From the NCBI GenBank assembly GCA_963971535.1, contig OZ020593.1, positions 18,582,783 to 18,646,782 on the forward strand: DNA of 64,000 nt. The letters are read 5' to 3'. Positions 1-10,700 of the stretch are shown here, piece by piece (position 1 is the stretch's first letter; every line of letters begins with the position of its first letter). This stretch comes from Notolepis coatsorum (taxonomy: Eukaryota; Chordata; Actinopteri; Aulopiformes; Paralepididae). The notes beneath the pieces are model-generated. The model saw nothing but the letters and a program-made list of their open reading frames with translations. It was not told where the DNA came from and did no database searches. Both the position numbers and the translations under genes were made by a program.

Positions 1-1004
1 ATCGCATTCCCATTCTGCAATTACATAAATAAATGTGTTTTAGGATATTTTAAGAACTACACCTTGCAAAGCACAGCAGACAAAGCTAATAGTTGCTGTT
101 GTATATATACTACATACACAAAGTAACATACACAAAGTATATACTGTCATGAACCAAACTCAAGGTACAGACAAAAACGAGGGAGACCACACAAGTACTT
201 AAGGTTTTTAAAGACAAGTAATTTAATTGTGCTGCTAAACTATTTACAAAAAGAATTAAAGAATGAGTGGATCAGTATTATCAGTAATGTAGTGAGTGCA
301 TGGATGGGTCAGCGTGTGGTGCGTGTAAGTGAGAAGATGAGAAACAAACAAACCAAACCAATCAAACAGAACCAAAATGCCATGGAGGAGAGACAGCCAC
401 ACTGGAGAAGTGTGTGTGTGTCAGACAGACAGACTGCTGCTCATAGGACCCCTCCCCCCACCACCCTGAGGCTAGTAGTGTCACAACTCTCCTCCGCTGG
501 CACATTCTCCTCATTCGATTGCATACTGTACATTAAGACTGTGTGGTAATAGTTGGGCCTGGAGGTGTCATGACAACGTCAATCTAGTTAGAACCTCACA
601 GGATCCTGATGAAAGGATATCATATGCTAGCATGCATAGAGATGAAATATGATGGACATGCAGATAAATCAACTTCATGAACTCTTCAGAAAAAGGTCAC
701 GCATCCTCGAGGGACAGGTGTAAGGAAGGAAGGCACCCTATAGCCATCCTCTATGCACTGAAAAGAAAAGTTTGTTGGATTTACTTGATTTTAATGTGTA
801 CATTGGTTCCACATTATCAGAATATGTCCAACTGACATACTTTTCCTCGTTCTCCTTACTTACTTATTGCTTGTGAACCCAACATATTGCATTCACATTA
901 AGATTACTTAAAATAAACATGTTGATTCAACATATTTGTCGTTACAGTAAACACAATTTAATTGTGTAATGTTAACATATTTTAATGATGTTCAACACTA
1001 ACTC
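1..1004. other. AT-rich stretch without recognisable gene
   Basis: I see no coding signature here. A 106-codon open frame at 229-549 is low-complexity and has no family motif or splice context. Short TG/AC-rich and AT-rich patches occur. Confidence 0.5.
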
Positions 1005-1256
1005 CAACTTGATTTCTTAATGTAAATCTAACTTGATTTGTTCAAAACCCAATTTGATTTCTTAATGTAAATCTAACTTGATTTGTTCAAAACAACTTGA
1101 TTTCTTAATGTAAATCTAACTTGATTTGTTCAAAACACAACTTGATTTCTTAATGTAAATCTAACTTTTCTTAATGTAAATCTAACTTGATTTGTTCAAG
1201 TTAACACAACTTGATTTCTTAAAGTGAATCTAACTTGATTTGTTCAAGTTCATACA
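1005..1256. repeat. minisatellite, unit about 43-48 bp
   Basis: Five to six imperfect tandem copies of a unit containing CTTGATTTCTTAATGTAAAT followed by CTAACTTGATTTGTTCAA. Copies differ by short spacers (CCC, CACA, GTTAACA), and one copy carries an extra partial unit. Confidence 0.85.
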
Positions 1257-2092
1257 ATCTTACATGTTTTGGCATTGACAAAAAAAGGCAAAGAGTCAGA
1301 GTTATGTACCAAAAATGTTTAACATTTTATTGAACATGAGGTAGGTGAACAACAGCAGTGGCTATATATAGTCAATATATAATAATAGATAGTCAATGTT
1401 TCTAAAACTGTTCAGGACAGTTGACTATCAAAGTTGAAATACAAAATACAACAAGCATCGACAGCATATAAATACTGCTGGGAATGTAACAGAAACCAAG
1501 TAGGTCCAAGCTTTTGCATCACTACGATTAAGGCATCATAACACATTATGCTGGTTAGTGTTTGTCCTTGTATTTAAAGATATCCATTAATTATGAATTG
1601 ATAGCACTAGTACATTTCCATAATGTTTTGAATTGTTAGTGTTTTAATTCTCTTTTAATTTAGTTGTTTAAGAACTACTGGTACGTTAGTGTGATAGATG
1701 CACTAACTGTATTCGTGTAAATTCAAAGACCTGCTCTTTCCCATTTTTTCAGTGTGGAGGCTGATATGAGATCAGATTTTTTTTTACCCATATCAGCTGC
1801 TACCAATTGCTGTAAGAATTGTTGTACTACAAAACAGGTTAAGCCTTTCAGACATGCCTGTATTCAGATTATCAAGGGTTAATTATAAAACCATAAACGA
1901 AAAGGAGAAATTAACTTTGTTAGTGTTGTTCATTTGCAATACCCACCCATTGAAAAGGTCACTAACGTTGCCAATTCTACATACATTTACAGGCATGTAT
2001 ATATATATTGAGAGTGACAGCTCTACCCAGGAGCCTGGAGCCACAAGTGTCCCTTCTCTTGTCACCTTGCTGAGCTCTAGACACCACCTGAC
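1257..2092. other. intergenic DNA, no gene seen
   Basis: AT-rich sequence with simple (TA)n tracts and no coding motif. It lies downstream of the last MULE-type transposase exon on the minus strand, so it could be that element's 3' flank, but I could not identify an end. Confidence 0.4.
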
Positions 2093-2175
2093 AAACCGGA
2101 CCAGAGCTCTAAACCACCTGACAGACCAGACCAGAGCTCTAAACCACAAAGACCAGACCAGAGCTCTAAACCACA
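2093..2175. repeat. short tandem repeat, CCAGAGCTCTAAACCAC
   Basis: Three copies of ACCAGAGCTCTAAACCAC with 6-11 bp spacers (CTGACAG, AAAGACC), followed by a (TA)n tract. Confidence 0.75.
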
Positions 2176-2198
2176 AAAAACATATATATATATATATC

Positions 2199-2446
2199 CT
2201 AGCCTATCCTATATAGAGCTGCTACGACTGACTGATTTCCAGTACGAAGCCAGATGTCTGAGGCCCTCAGTAGACGGGCCTCCAGCTCCCTCCACTTCCG
2301 TCTCCTGGTTGGCGGAGCATCGCCCCTGTCTGCCATCCCCAGCTTCTCCTCTGTGAGTGTCTGTTGGTCCTTGACGTGGCGAAGGAACATCCAAACTGAA
2401 GGATGGCGCACTTGAACAGCATCATTCAAGGTTCGATGATAAGCTG
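2199..2446 (-). pseudogene. MULE-type transposase, C-terminal exon
   Basis: The minus-strand translation reads YHRTLNDAVQVRHPSVWMFL, then RHVKDQQTLTEEKLG and PPTRRRKWRELEARL. This matches the C-terminal tail of animal MULE (Mutator-like, FLYWCH-associated) transposases, in which a VEGWHRxFN stretch precedes HPSVWxFI, KxEQ and a basic RRKYRxL segment. The exon begins at a good acceptor (TTCTAG or CTAGCAG at about 2444-2450). The preceding exon lies at 17741-18021, ending RTNNHVE, so joining across the intron restores the expected order. A Harbinger element now fills the intron. The frame is open to a stop at 2199. Known: such enzymes catalyse cut-and-paste transposition. Inferred: this is an old inactive copy; domestication cannot be excluded from sequence alone. 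Confidence 0.65.
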
Positions 2447-3396
2447 CTAGAACAAAGACACATAATTGTATAACTTATTAGCCTATTAAATGTTAGTTTG
2501 GCATGAACATGTTGACATTGGCCCACTAGTCCAGTTCTAAAATAGTGCAGCAAGAGTTCATCAAAAGTAATCAATTAATGAAAATAATTTGACTTTCATT
2601 AATAAATAATAACTATAAATAATAAACTCTATATATATAATAATAATAATAAATAATTACATTTTTGTTCAGATCTGTCATTGGGTCTCATTCCCGAACG
2701 AATTTACGACCAAAAATTCCGTCTTAGCCAGATTTTCAGCCCATTTAAGACATATTAGGGCTGGGAGCGGGAGTCCCCAAATTTTCCTGAGATCAGATTT
2801 GATCGTGGCTGAGAGCAGATTTAAGAGTGCTGAGGAGCAGTCTTATGATTGATTGACTAATTAAAATTTGTATTAACTTGACAGACTGTTCTCATAGTGA
2901 TTCCTTCACGTCAACGCTACAGGCCTCATTGGAATTAATTACTTAATCATAATTAAAATAAATATGAGAATATTTGTACGATAAGAAATTACGTTATTTG
3001 ATGTCGGAAAAATAAATAGCACTACACACACTGCAAATGACTCGGAATAAATAAATACATCAGCCACATAATTCTGTTATAATTTTATTGTTCTTATTTA
3101 TAGTTTGGGACATTTGCTTATTGTATACATTATAAGAGCCAGTGGATAAACATTCCACTGCTCATCTTACCGGTACGATGTTGCGTGTGACAAATAAACC
3201 TGACCTTGCAGGTGCACTTGAACAGCAATCATGTACATTGAACCCTGGCATCCAATTAACAGTGATTAATCACGCTATGCTTAAATGGTCAACTCTGCAC
3301 CCAAGGCTTACACACACAATTATGGGTAACCTTCAGCATAATCAAGCTCGATACGAACGCGCAATGAGGAGGGAGCGCCAGTACAGGGACCAGACC

Positions 3397-3847
3397 ACGC
3401 TGATCTCTTCGCCGAGAGTGACGTGTACCTGCTGGGACGCTTCAGGCTGCCAAGACCTGTGCTAATGGAGCTGTCCGAGATGCTGGAGCCACCACTGAGG
3501 AGCCAGACCAGACGCTCCAACCCTGTGCCACCGCACGTGCAGGTACTGTCCACCTAGCTACTGGAACATTCCACAGGGAGCTAGGAGACAGGGTGGGCAT
3601 ATCCCAGACCTCCATCAGCCGCTGCCTCCCACAGGTCTTGGCTGGCATCGTGGAGTTGACCACACAGTATATCAGATTCCCCTTTTCCGCCCAAGAGCTG
3701 ATCCCAGTGAAGACGGCATTCCATGCCATCGCTGAGCTGCCAAACATCATCGGCGCTATTGACTGCACCCACGTGCGCATCCTGGCACCCTCCCCAGACC
3801 CGTTCCCATACCTTAATCGGAAGCAGTACCATTCTATCAATGTACAG
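3397..3847 (+). pseudogene. Harbinger-1 transposase, N-terminal exon
   Basis: Translation reads ADLFAESDVYLLGRFRLPRP with PPLRSQTRRSNPVPPHVQ, then in a second frame LATGTFHRELGDRVGISQTS, GAIDCTHVRI and NRKQYHSINVQ. These are hallmark HARBI1/PIF segments: GxIDCTHV holds the first catalytic Asp and YHSINVQ is the conserved splice-site block. The exon ends at GTACAG|GTATGT, the standard intron position. A small deletion near 3552 shifts the frame between QVLST and LATGTF. The rest of the protein resumes at 9031 after an intron now filled by LINEs. Upstream, 3142-3396 gives no clear Harbinger similarity. The known role is the DDE nuclease that works with the Myb-like partner. Confidence 0.85.
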
Positions 3848-4278
3848 GTATGTTTCTAGTTTTTGTTAACTCTTGTTACCACTTCATCCAATTGGACAGC
3901 ACCTTGCTTCCTTTTCTTATCTTACTTGTTTTTCTTTTTTCCTGTGTTACTACATATTTAGAATAGAATAGAAAACTTTATTGCCATTTCAACCATGGTT
4001 GATTGGGATTCGTCTTGGTGCCACATACAGTACAGACATTATAAAAACATACAATAAAAAACACAAGAATACATGCAATACAATCCCCACAAAAGTTTTA
4101 CACAAACAATTAAAAAGAAAAAATACAACAGTACCTAAAATAAATTGCTCAGTGTTCCAGTTTAAAGTGCATATTGCCTTAAAGTGCATGTCGGCTGGTG
4201 CTAGCCCTTGTTGTGCAAAGTGCCTGAACATTTGTACTCGAGTTCAGGTGACTGACAGCCTCGGGATATGTACTGTTT

Positions 4279-5346
4279 TTAAAACGGGATGTCCTGCACC
4301 TGAGACTTGAGTCTTCTGCCAGAGGGAAGGGGGTTAAAGAGGTCGTAAGCAGGGTGAGAAGGGTCCCTGATCACCTTCTCCCCTTTCCGCCTGATTTGTG
4401 TGGCATAAATGGAGGCCACAGAGGGGAGCTCACAGCCGATGATTTTTGACGCTGTGCGTACAGTTCTTTCTAAATGTCCCCCATCATGGACGGTGGTGTT
4501 TCCGTACCACACAGTCATTGAGAAGGTGAGGAAGCTCTCCACAGTGGCTCTGTAAAAGCTGAGCATCGCCTCCCTGGACACACCAAACTCTTTAAGTTGG
4601 CTCAGGGAGTGGAGCCTCTGGTGGGCCTTGCTAATTATGAGGCTGGTGTTAACTTCCCATTTGAAATTATCACATATGGTGATGCCGAGGAATTTTAAAC
4701 TGTCTACCCTCTCCACCTGCTGGCCGTTTATGTACAGAGGAGGGTGGACTGCCTCCCCTCGTCGGAAGTCAACTATAATTTCCTTCATCTTAGAGATGTT
4801 TAAGAGCAGGTCGTTCTCCTTGCATCATACAGCAAAGCTATAGACTTCAGCTCTATAGGCCGATTCATCCCCGTTCTTAATTAGTCCCACTACTGTTGTG
4901 TCATCCACGTATTTAAATAATCTAACAGAATCAGAGTGGGAGGCACAGTCATTAGTGTATCGACAGTAGAGCAGAGGAGAGAGAACACAGCCCTGGGGGG
5001 CCCCGGTGTTCAAGGTCCTTGATCTAGAGAACAAATTACCTATTTTAACCACTTGTTCTCTGTCTGAGAGAAAATCTAGAATAAAATAGCACAGAGACTC
5101 ATCAATTCCGAGCAATTTAAGTTTTTCAAATAGTTTAAAAGGCACAATCGTGTTAAACGCTGAACTGAAATCAATAAACAAAATTGGTACATAAGTGGCG
5201 GAGGCCTCCAGGTGCTGCAGGATGGTGTGTAAACACATAGATACAGCATCCCCTACAGACCTGTTGGGCTGATAAGCAAACTGATACATGTCTAGTTTAA
5301 CAATACTAGATAAATGATCACAGACAAGCCGCTCGAACACCTGCAA
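4279..5346 (-). pseudogene. LINE-B reverse transcriptase, core and C-terminus
   Basis: The first part reads QVFERLVCDHLSSIV, then VPILFIDFSSAFNTI (RT motif A with the catalytic Asp), TGAPQGCVLSPLLY (motif B) and LFKYVDDTTVVG (motif C with Asp-Asp). The second part reads MKEIIVDFRRGE, LKFLGITI, MTVWYGNTTVHDGGHLERTV and DPSHPAYDLFNPLPSGRRL, the typical L2/Rex1 thumb and C-terminal end. The parts are separated by one in-frame TGA where the family has a Trp (AVWCKEN became AV-stop-CKEN). Otherwise the frame is open, so this copy is not very old. Confidence 0.9.
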
Positions 5347-7757
5347 AAAAGAATTTCATCAATGACAAAACTGAGGAAAACAAAAACAAACCACGTGAAC
5401 TTTGGAAATTACTCAATAATCAACTAGGATGCAGTAAAAAACTTAAAACCAGATTCTCAAACATAAACATAAAAACGGACAACACGCTCATCACAGACAA
5501 GCTGGATGTAGCCAATTACTTAAACATTTTCTTCACAAACATAGCCACAACACTGGTAAACAAACTACCCTCCCACTCAGGGCTTTATGGGGTAGAACAC
5601 ATAGTAGCTTACTACAAAAACCTAGGGGTCCGCAAGGACGACTTCAAGCTGGAAATGGTAACAACAGATGAGGTACTCAATAAACTGAGCGCCCTCCAAC
5701 CTAACAAGGCCACTGGCCATGACAACATCCCCTCCAAATTCCTCAGAGACTCGGCAGCCGCCATCACACCAATCATCACACACATAATAAACCTCTCCAT
5801 AAAACAGGGACACGTCCCCAAGGACTTCAAAATTGCGAGGGTGACCCCTCTGCACAAAAAGGGCAGCAAATTAGACCCAGGCAACTACCGCCCTGTTTCT
5901 ATTCTCACCTCCATCTCGAAAGTCATGGAAAAAATAGTCTACGAACAGGTCGAAAAGTACCTAGCGGAAAAAAATCTAATCTACGAATTCCAATCTGGCT
6001 TCAGAACATCCCACTCCACTGACACATGCCTTCTCTATTTGAATGACCACATCAAACAAGAGGTGGACGCAGGCAAATACTGCGGCATGGTCATGCTGGA
6101 CCTACAAAAGGCCTTTGACACGGTCAATCACTCCATTCTGATTGACAAGCTAAAAGCAATTGGTTTTGATAGTCTATCAGTGAGCTGGATGCAATCCTAC
6201 CTTGAGGGGAGGGAACAGATGGTGGAGGTAAACGGTACCCTATCCCCCCCCCTCACAGTGAGCTGTGGTGTTCCACAAGGAAGCATACTAGGACCGCTAC
6301 TGTTCCTAATTTATGCAAATGACATGTCGTCAGCTTGTGACTGCAACTTGTTCCTGTTTGCGGACGACTCAGCCCTGCTGGTCTCTGACAAGAACAAGTT
6401 ACAGGTTGAAAAAACCCTCAGCTCGGAACTAGGCAGAATCTGCATATGGCTCGCTGATAACAAACTATCATTACACATGGGCAAAACAGAGTCCATTCTC
6501 TTCGGTTCAAATAACAAACTCAGCAAGACCGACGGCTTCTCAGTTACAGTGGGTGACAATATTGTCACAAGGAAAGATGAAATTACCTACCTGGGTTCCA
6601 TCCTAGAGGCTAATCTCTCCTGTGACAAAATGGCATCCAATGTAATAAAAAAAGTCAACCAACGAACTCGATTCTTGTACCGGATCTCCTCTCTGGTAAA
6701 CAAGAACACCCTGAAGACTCTGGCAGGAGCACTCATTCAGGGGTACTACGACTATGCTTGCACCTCATGGTACCAAAGCACCTCAAAGGCGCTAAAAACA
6801 AAATTACAAACATCTCAAAACAAACTGGTCAGACTACTGCTTGACCTTACTCCTAGAACCCACCTCACCCCTGCCCACTTTGACAACCTAGGATGGCTTA
6901 GAGTAGACGACAGAGTACAACAACTTGCAATGGGCCTGGTCTACAAGATACACTACACGACCAAGGTACCCATGTACATGTCAAAATACTTCCCAAAGGT
7001 CAGTGAATACCACGATCACAACACCAGAGGGAGCTCCACAAATCATGTTAAACCCAGATTCGGCTCAAATAAGGGACTAAACACGTTTCGCAATTATGCC
7101 ACATCAATGTGGAACGCCCTACCCAAAGCTGTAAAGGAATGTGGATCACTACCCACTTTCAAAACCTCTCTCAAGGGACACCTACGGGAGACTGCAATTC
7201 AACACTGGCCCCTGTAAATATCCTAACCCAACCCCCTCCAATGTACAGTCATTTACCTAGTATGGTTGTCAATAGTTCAATGTACAATTGTGTTTGTTTG
7301 TACAGTGTCTCCTCCCCCCCCCCTCAATGTACAGTGTTACTTGTTTATACAGTGTGCCCCCCGGCCCCCCCCCCCCCAACCACCTCCAATGTAAATTACC
7401 CAGTATGGTTGTCAATATCCCAATGTACCCAACCCCCCCCACCCAACCTCCTCCAATGTACAGTTTCTACGTCAAATGTATATACTCCCTTTTCTTGACT
7501 CCTTCTGTATCACAAACAGTACTGTATTTGCAAATCTGGTATGTCATAAATGTATAGATGTAGCAGTACTGACTATCTGTATGTCATGTATGTCATATAT
7601 GTCTATATGAATTGAAAATGGGGGACCCTGATGGAAACAAGACAAACGTCTTTCTCAGGTCTGCATCCCCTTAACAATTGTATGTATTGAGCCGTACTGT
7701 ATTGTACCCATTCTGCAATCTGTTAAATAAAGTTTTCATTCATTCATTCATTCATAA
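5345..7757 (+). mobile_element. LINE-A, best-preserved copy
   Basis: A 5'-truncated non-LTR retrotransposon on the plus strand. It has an open frame from 5349 to 7217, a 3' UTR rich in C-tracts and CCTCCAATGTACAGT modules (7218-7500), the shared tail segment (7500-7730) and a terminal (ATTC)n run at 7736-7755. It interrupts LINE-B, and I see no clear target duplication. The same 3' end recurs at least eleven more times in the window, so the family has been very active. The 5' part with the endonuclease is missing. Confidence 0.9.
5349..7217 (+). CDS. LINE-A reverse transcriptase ORF, 5'-truncated
   Basis: An uninterrupted frame runs from the truncation point; the first ATG is at 5655, but homology starts earlier at NFINDKTEENKNKPRELWKL. 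Order of motifs: LQPNKATGHDNIPSKFL (RT entry), VMLDLQKAFDTVNHSILIDK (motif A), VSCGVPQGSILGPLLFLIYA (motif B), LFLFADDSALL (motif C, FADD), YLGSILEANLS, then the C-terminal FRNYATSMWNALPKAVKECG ending IQHWPL. No stop or frameshift is visible in over 620 codons, which points to a recent insertion. The product would copy its own RNA at a nicked target, but the copy lacks the endonuclease. It belongs to the Jockey/CR1/I group; I do not assign the clade. Confidence 0.9.
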   Translation, partial: KNFINDKTEENKNKPRELWKLLNNQLGCSKKLKTRFSNINIKTDNTLITDKLDVANYLNIFFTNIATTLVNKLPSHSGLYGVEHIVAYYKNLGVRKDDFKLEMVTTDEVLNKLSALQPNKATGHDNIPSKFLRDSAAAITPIITHIINLSIKQGHVPKDFKIARVTPLHKKGSKLDPGNYRPVSILTSISKVMEKIVYEQVEKYLAEKNLIYEFQSGFRTSHSTDTCLLYLNDHIKQEVDAGKYCGMVMLDLQKAFDTVNHSILIDKLKAIGFDSLSVSWMQSYLEGREQMVEVNGTLSPPLTVSCGVPQGSILGPLLFLIYANDMSSACDCNLFLFADDSALLVSDKNKLQVEKTLSSELGRICIWLADNKLSLHMGKTESILFGSNNKLSKTDGFSVTVGDNIVTRKDEITYLGSILEANLSCDKMASNVIKKVNQRTRFLYRISSLVNKNTLKTLAGALIQGYYDYACTSWYQSTSKALKTKLQTSQNKLVRLLLDLTPRTHLTPAHFDNLGWLRVDDRVQQLAMGLVYKIHYTTKVPMYMSKYFPKVSEYHDHNTRGSSTNHVKPRFGSNKGLNTFRNYATSMWNALPKAVKECGSLPTFKTSLKGHLRETAIQHWPL

Positions 7758-8880
7758 TGACAGAGGTCAGAGCGACAGGCCTGTAATCATTCAGACAAGC
7801 AGTGCTAGATTTCTTGGGCACAGGTATGACTATGGCAGATTTATAGCATGCCGGGACTTTATTAAGTGTGCTGAGAGACCAATTAAAAAGGTCTGTAAAA
7901 ACAGTAGCAAGTTGGTCAGCACCATTTTTCAGGGTAAAAGTAGACACATTGTCTGGCCCTGCAGCCTTCGTAACATTTTGTTTGCAGAGTAACACCGGTT
8001 CCTGACAAGCAGCGAGCGAGCGAACTGGAGACGAAATCGCGCGCGAGACTGTCCTGATATGACGCGGCGCTTGTCCGAGTGTGTGTATTTACCTGGAAGC
8101 ACAGGGTAAAGCAGCCTGCTATTCTCGACCAATAAAAAGTGTTTAGGGGCGGGACTCGGCCGCGTAATCGCTCAACTAGAGACACAGCGAGCGAATATTT
8201 GAGGGGGGAGCGACATCGTCGCTCAGTTCGCTGTCGCTCGCGGTAGGTCAGGATAGTCTGATTGAAACGAATACATTTTTATCATTTTTGCAATCACGCT
8301 CGCTCGCGTCGCTCCCCGTCAGGAACCGGTGTAAGGCTCCGACTTGGTGCTCCTCGACTACAGGGGGGGGGGGGGGGGGGGGGGGGGTTACAGACCCCAC
8401 TCTATCAGCTACCCTAGGTTGATCACCTGAGTGCACATCAAATCTGCAATCAAATTCATTAAGCTTGTCAGGGAGTAGGGGGTCCGCATTCTGAGGTGAC
8501 TGTTTATTCTTGTACCCAGTAATCATATGTAGACCCTGCCAAACCCCTTTTGCGTCCCCAGCTTTGAATTTGACCTCAAGACTATCTCTGTACTGAGCCT
8601 TAGCTGTTTTCACACTTCGTTCAAATTCATACCTGGCAATTTTATAGAGATCTGCATCTCCACTTTTGAAAGCCTGATTCTTACCCAGAGACTTTTAACC
8701 TCTTTATTAAACCATGGCTTATTATTGCCATAGACAGTCATCATCTTTGATGGGATACACCGGTCTTCTGAGAAGTTGATGTATGAGGATATTGTGTCAG
8801 TGTATTCATCCAAATCATCACATGCTTCACTAAAAACAGACCAGTCAGTGAGCTCCAGACAGTCGCTGAGCATATCAGCA
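7744..8880 (-). pseudogene. LINE-B linker and RT entry region
   Basis: Minus-strand pieces read MLSDCLELTDWSVFSEA and NNKPWFNKEVKSLWVRIRLS (8610-8873), AKAQYRDSLEVKFKAGD with VWQGLHMITGYK (8248-8613), and [25 protein letters not shown] and [12 protein letters not shown] (7744-7995). These are the region between endonuclease and RT and the first RT motifs of an L2/Rex1 LINE. A frameshift lies near 8610. A run of about 26 G at 8363-8388 encodes a proline stretch, probably from slippage. The MITE at 7993-8331 separates VEEHQVG from [13 protein letters not shown]. Confidence 0.85.
7993..8331. mobile_element. GC-rich MITE with TAA target duplication
   Basis: 339 bp with inverted ends CACCGGTTCCTGAC, flanked on both sides by TAA (7990-7992 and 8332-8334). 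The ends extend imperfectly through AGCGAGCGAGCG-type repeats. A 3-bp TAA duplication suggests Harbinger mobilisation; reading it as a TA duplication would suggest Tc1/mariner. It has no coding capacity. Confidence 0.8.
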
Positions 8881-9030
8881 GCCTCAGTCGACCACTGCCT
8901 CAGTCCTTTTAATAGTCTTTAACTGCTGACGGTACTGTGGGATTAAAAAAAATCCCTATATATATTATATCTACCCTTTTTATATAGCTTCTCTCTTCAA
9001 ATAGAATTTATAATTATTATTTATTATTAG

Positions 9031-9612
9031 GTCATCTGCGACGCCAACAACCAGCTGTTGAACGTCGTCGCCCGTTTCCCACGACTCGTACATCCTCCAG
9101 AACAGCGAAGTGGGTATGCTCCTCGAACAAGGAGACGCATGGCTAATTGGTAAGTATCTATGCGTATAGAATTGTTCTTTCAACAGTATAGGCTTCTATT
9201 CCTCCAATGACTTGTTTTATTAGGAGACCGTGGATATGCACTGGCCCCATGGCTGATGACCCCAGTCGCCAACCCTCACGCCGCGCAGGAGGCGGCATAT
9301 AACGAGCGCCATGCACACACCCGGTCCACCGTGGACTAGCGCACAATTGGGTCAATAAAGAGACGCTGGATGTGTTTGGACGCAGCAGGTGGAAAAGCTG
9401 CTGTACAAGCCGGATAAGGTGTGTATGAAGGCAACAGCTGATAAATTGTTTTGGCCGTGCCGTGTTAAAACATGTATGGGTGCCCACCTCAGCCCAATAC
9501 AATATATGTTGCATGTCATTTATTGTGGCTTATTTATTCTTTCCAGGTGTGTACGATTATCATGGCCTGCTGCGTCCTGCACAACATCGCAGAGAAGCGT
9601 GGTGTCCCGCTA
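9031..9612 (+). pseudogene. Harbinger-1 transposase, middle exons
   Basis: Three exon pieces. 9031-9149 follows a TTATTATTAG acceptor and reads VICDANNQLLNVVARFP, then in another frame HDSYILQNSEVGMLLEQGD and AWLIG up to GTAAGTATC. 9224 to about 9418 reads DRGYALAPWLMTPVANP, AAYNERHAHTRSTV, a stop where the family has the catalytic Glu (VERTIG), then KRRWMCLDAAGG and LLYKPDK. 9547-9612 follows TTCCAG and reads VCTIIMACCVLHNIAEKRGV. The remaining C-terminus resumes at 11046. The blocks match HARBI1-type transposases in order and intron position. Several frame changes make it inactive. Confidence 0.85.
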
Positions 9613-9799
9613 GCGTGTTGCTTATTAACAGCGGAACAGTGCAAAAATGCTTCCGCTTTCGTCACCGCACGCCACTACGGTAATGCGCCTTTCTTTTCAC
9701 GCCCGCTTAGACAAATGCATATGGCATTTCCGCGTACATTGCACTTGGAACCTCGGCTGTCTTTAACTATGAGTGAACACAACGCAACATTGTAACGTT

Positions 9800-10190
9800 A
9801 GCGAACCTCGGCTGTCTTTAACTATGAGTGAACACAACGCAACATTGTAACGTTAACGTGTACTTTACTATGGAATATAGTATATTATCGCGACGCTTCG
9901 TCAGACTAAACAGTGTTGTGAACACAACACATTGTAACGTTAACGTGTACTTCGCGACGCGTCGTCAGACTAAACAGTGTTGTGAACACAACACATTGTA
10001 ACGTTAACGTGTACTTTACTATGGAATATAGTATATTATCGCGACGCGTCGTCAGACTAAACAGTGTTGTGAACACAACACATTGTAACGTTAACGTGTA
10101 CTTCGCGACGCGTCGTCAGACTAAACAGTATTGTGAACACAACACAACGTTAACGTGTACTTTACTATGGAATATCAGAAGAAACTACTC
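9800..10190. repeat. minisatellite inside the MULE-like element
   Basis: Tandem units alternate long and short. Each holds CAGACTAAACAGTGTTGTGA, ACACAACACATTGTAACG and TTAACGTGTACTT, with or without TACTATGGAATATAGTATAT. GCGACGCGTCGTC forms a near-palindrome in most units. Confidence 0.85.
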
Positions 10191-10700
10191 AACCTCGGCT
10201 GTCTTTAACTATGAATGAACACACCACTCTAACTCACCATGTTTAGATAATAAAGTACTCAACCTCTACTTGTCTACTGTCTGACTGAACACAACACTAA
10301 CTAACTTACCATGTTTAGATAATGAAGTACTCAACCTCTACTGTATTTAACTATGAGTGAACACAACACTCTAACTTACCATCTTTAGATAATGAAGTAC
10401 TCAACCTCTACTGTATTTAACTATGAGTGAACACAACACTCTAACTTACCATCTTTAGATAATGAAGTACTCAACCTCTACTGTATTTAACTATGAGTGA
10501 ACACAACACTCTAACTTACCATCTTTAGATAATGAAGTACTCAACCTCTACTGTATTTAACTATGAGTGAACACAACACTCTAACTTACCATCTTTAGAT
10601 AATGAAGTACGCAACCTCTACTGTATTTAACTATGAGTGAACACAGCACTCTAACTTACCATCTTTAGATAATAAAGTATAACCTCTACTGTCTTTAACT
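10190..10700. repeat. 70-bp minisatellite inside the MULE-like element
   Basis: About seven copies of a 70-bp unit containing AACTATGAGTGAACACAACA, CTCTAACTTACCATC and AATGAAGTACTCAACCTC. Central copies are nearly identical and the outer ones diverge. Confidence 0.9.

Larger units (their letters stand above)
3958..8942 (-). mobile_element. LINE-B, L2/Rex1-like non-LTR retrotransposon
   Basis: Reading leftward from 8942, the element encodes the linker before the reverse transcriptase, the RT, the C-terminal region and a 3' UTR ending in an (AATAG)n-type tail at 3958. It is truncated on its 5' side at about 8942, so the endonuclease is absent. It lies in the transposase intron of Harbinger-1. 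Two later insertions interrupt it: LINE-A at 5345-7757 and a MITE at 7993-8331. Removing them restores the ALTSVIM/QVFERLV junction, which shows that LINE-A landed inside an existing LINE-B. Clade assignment within L2/CR1/Rex1 is uncertain. Confidence 0.85.

Noticed and set aside
3142-3465. 107-codon ORF as the Harbinger-1 transposase start
   Set aside because: Only the part after 3397 matches the family, and in another frame.
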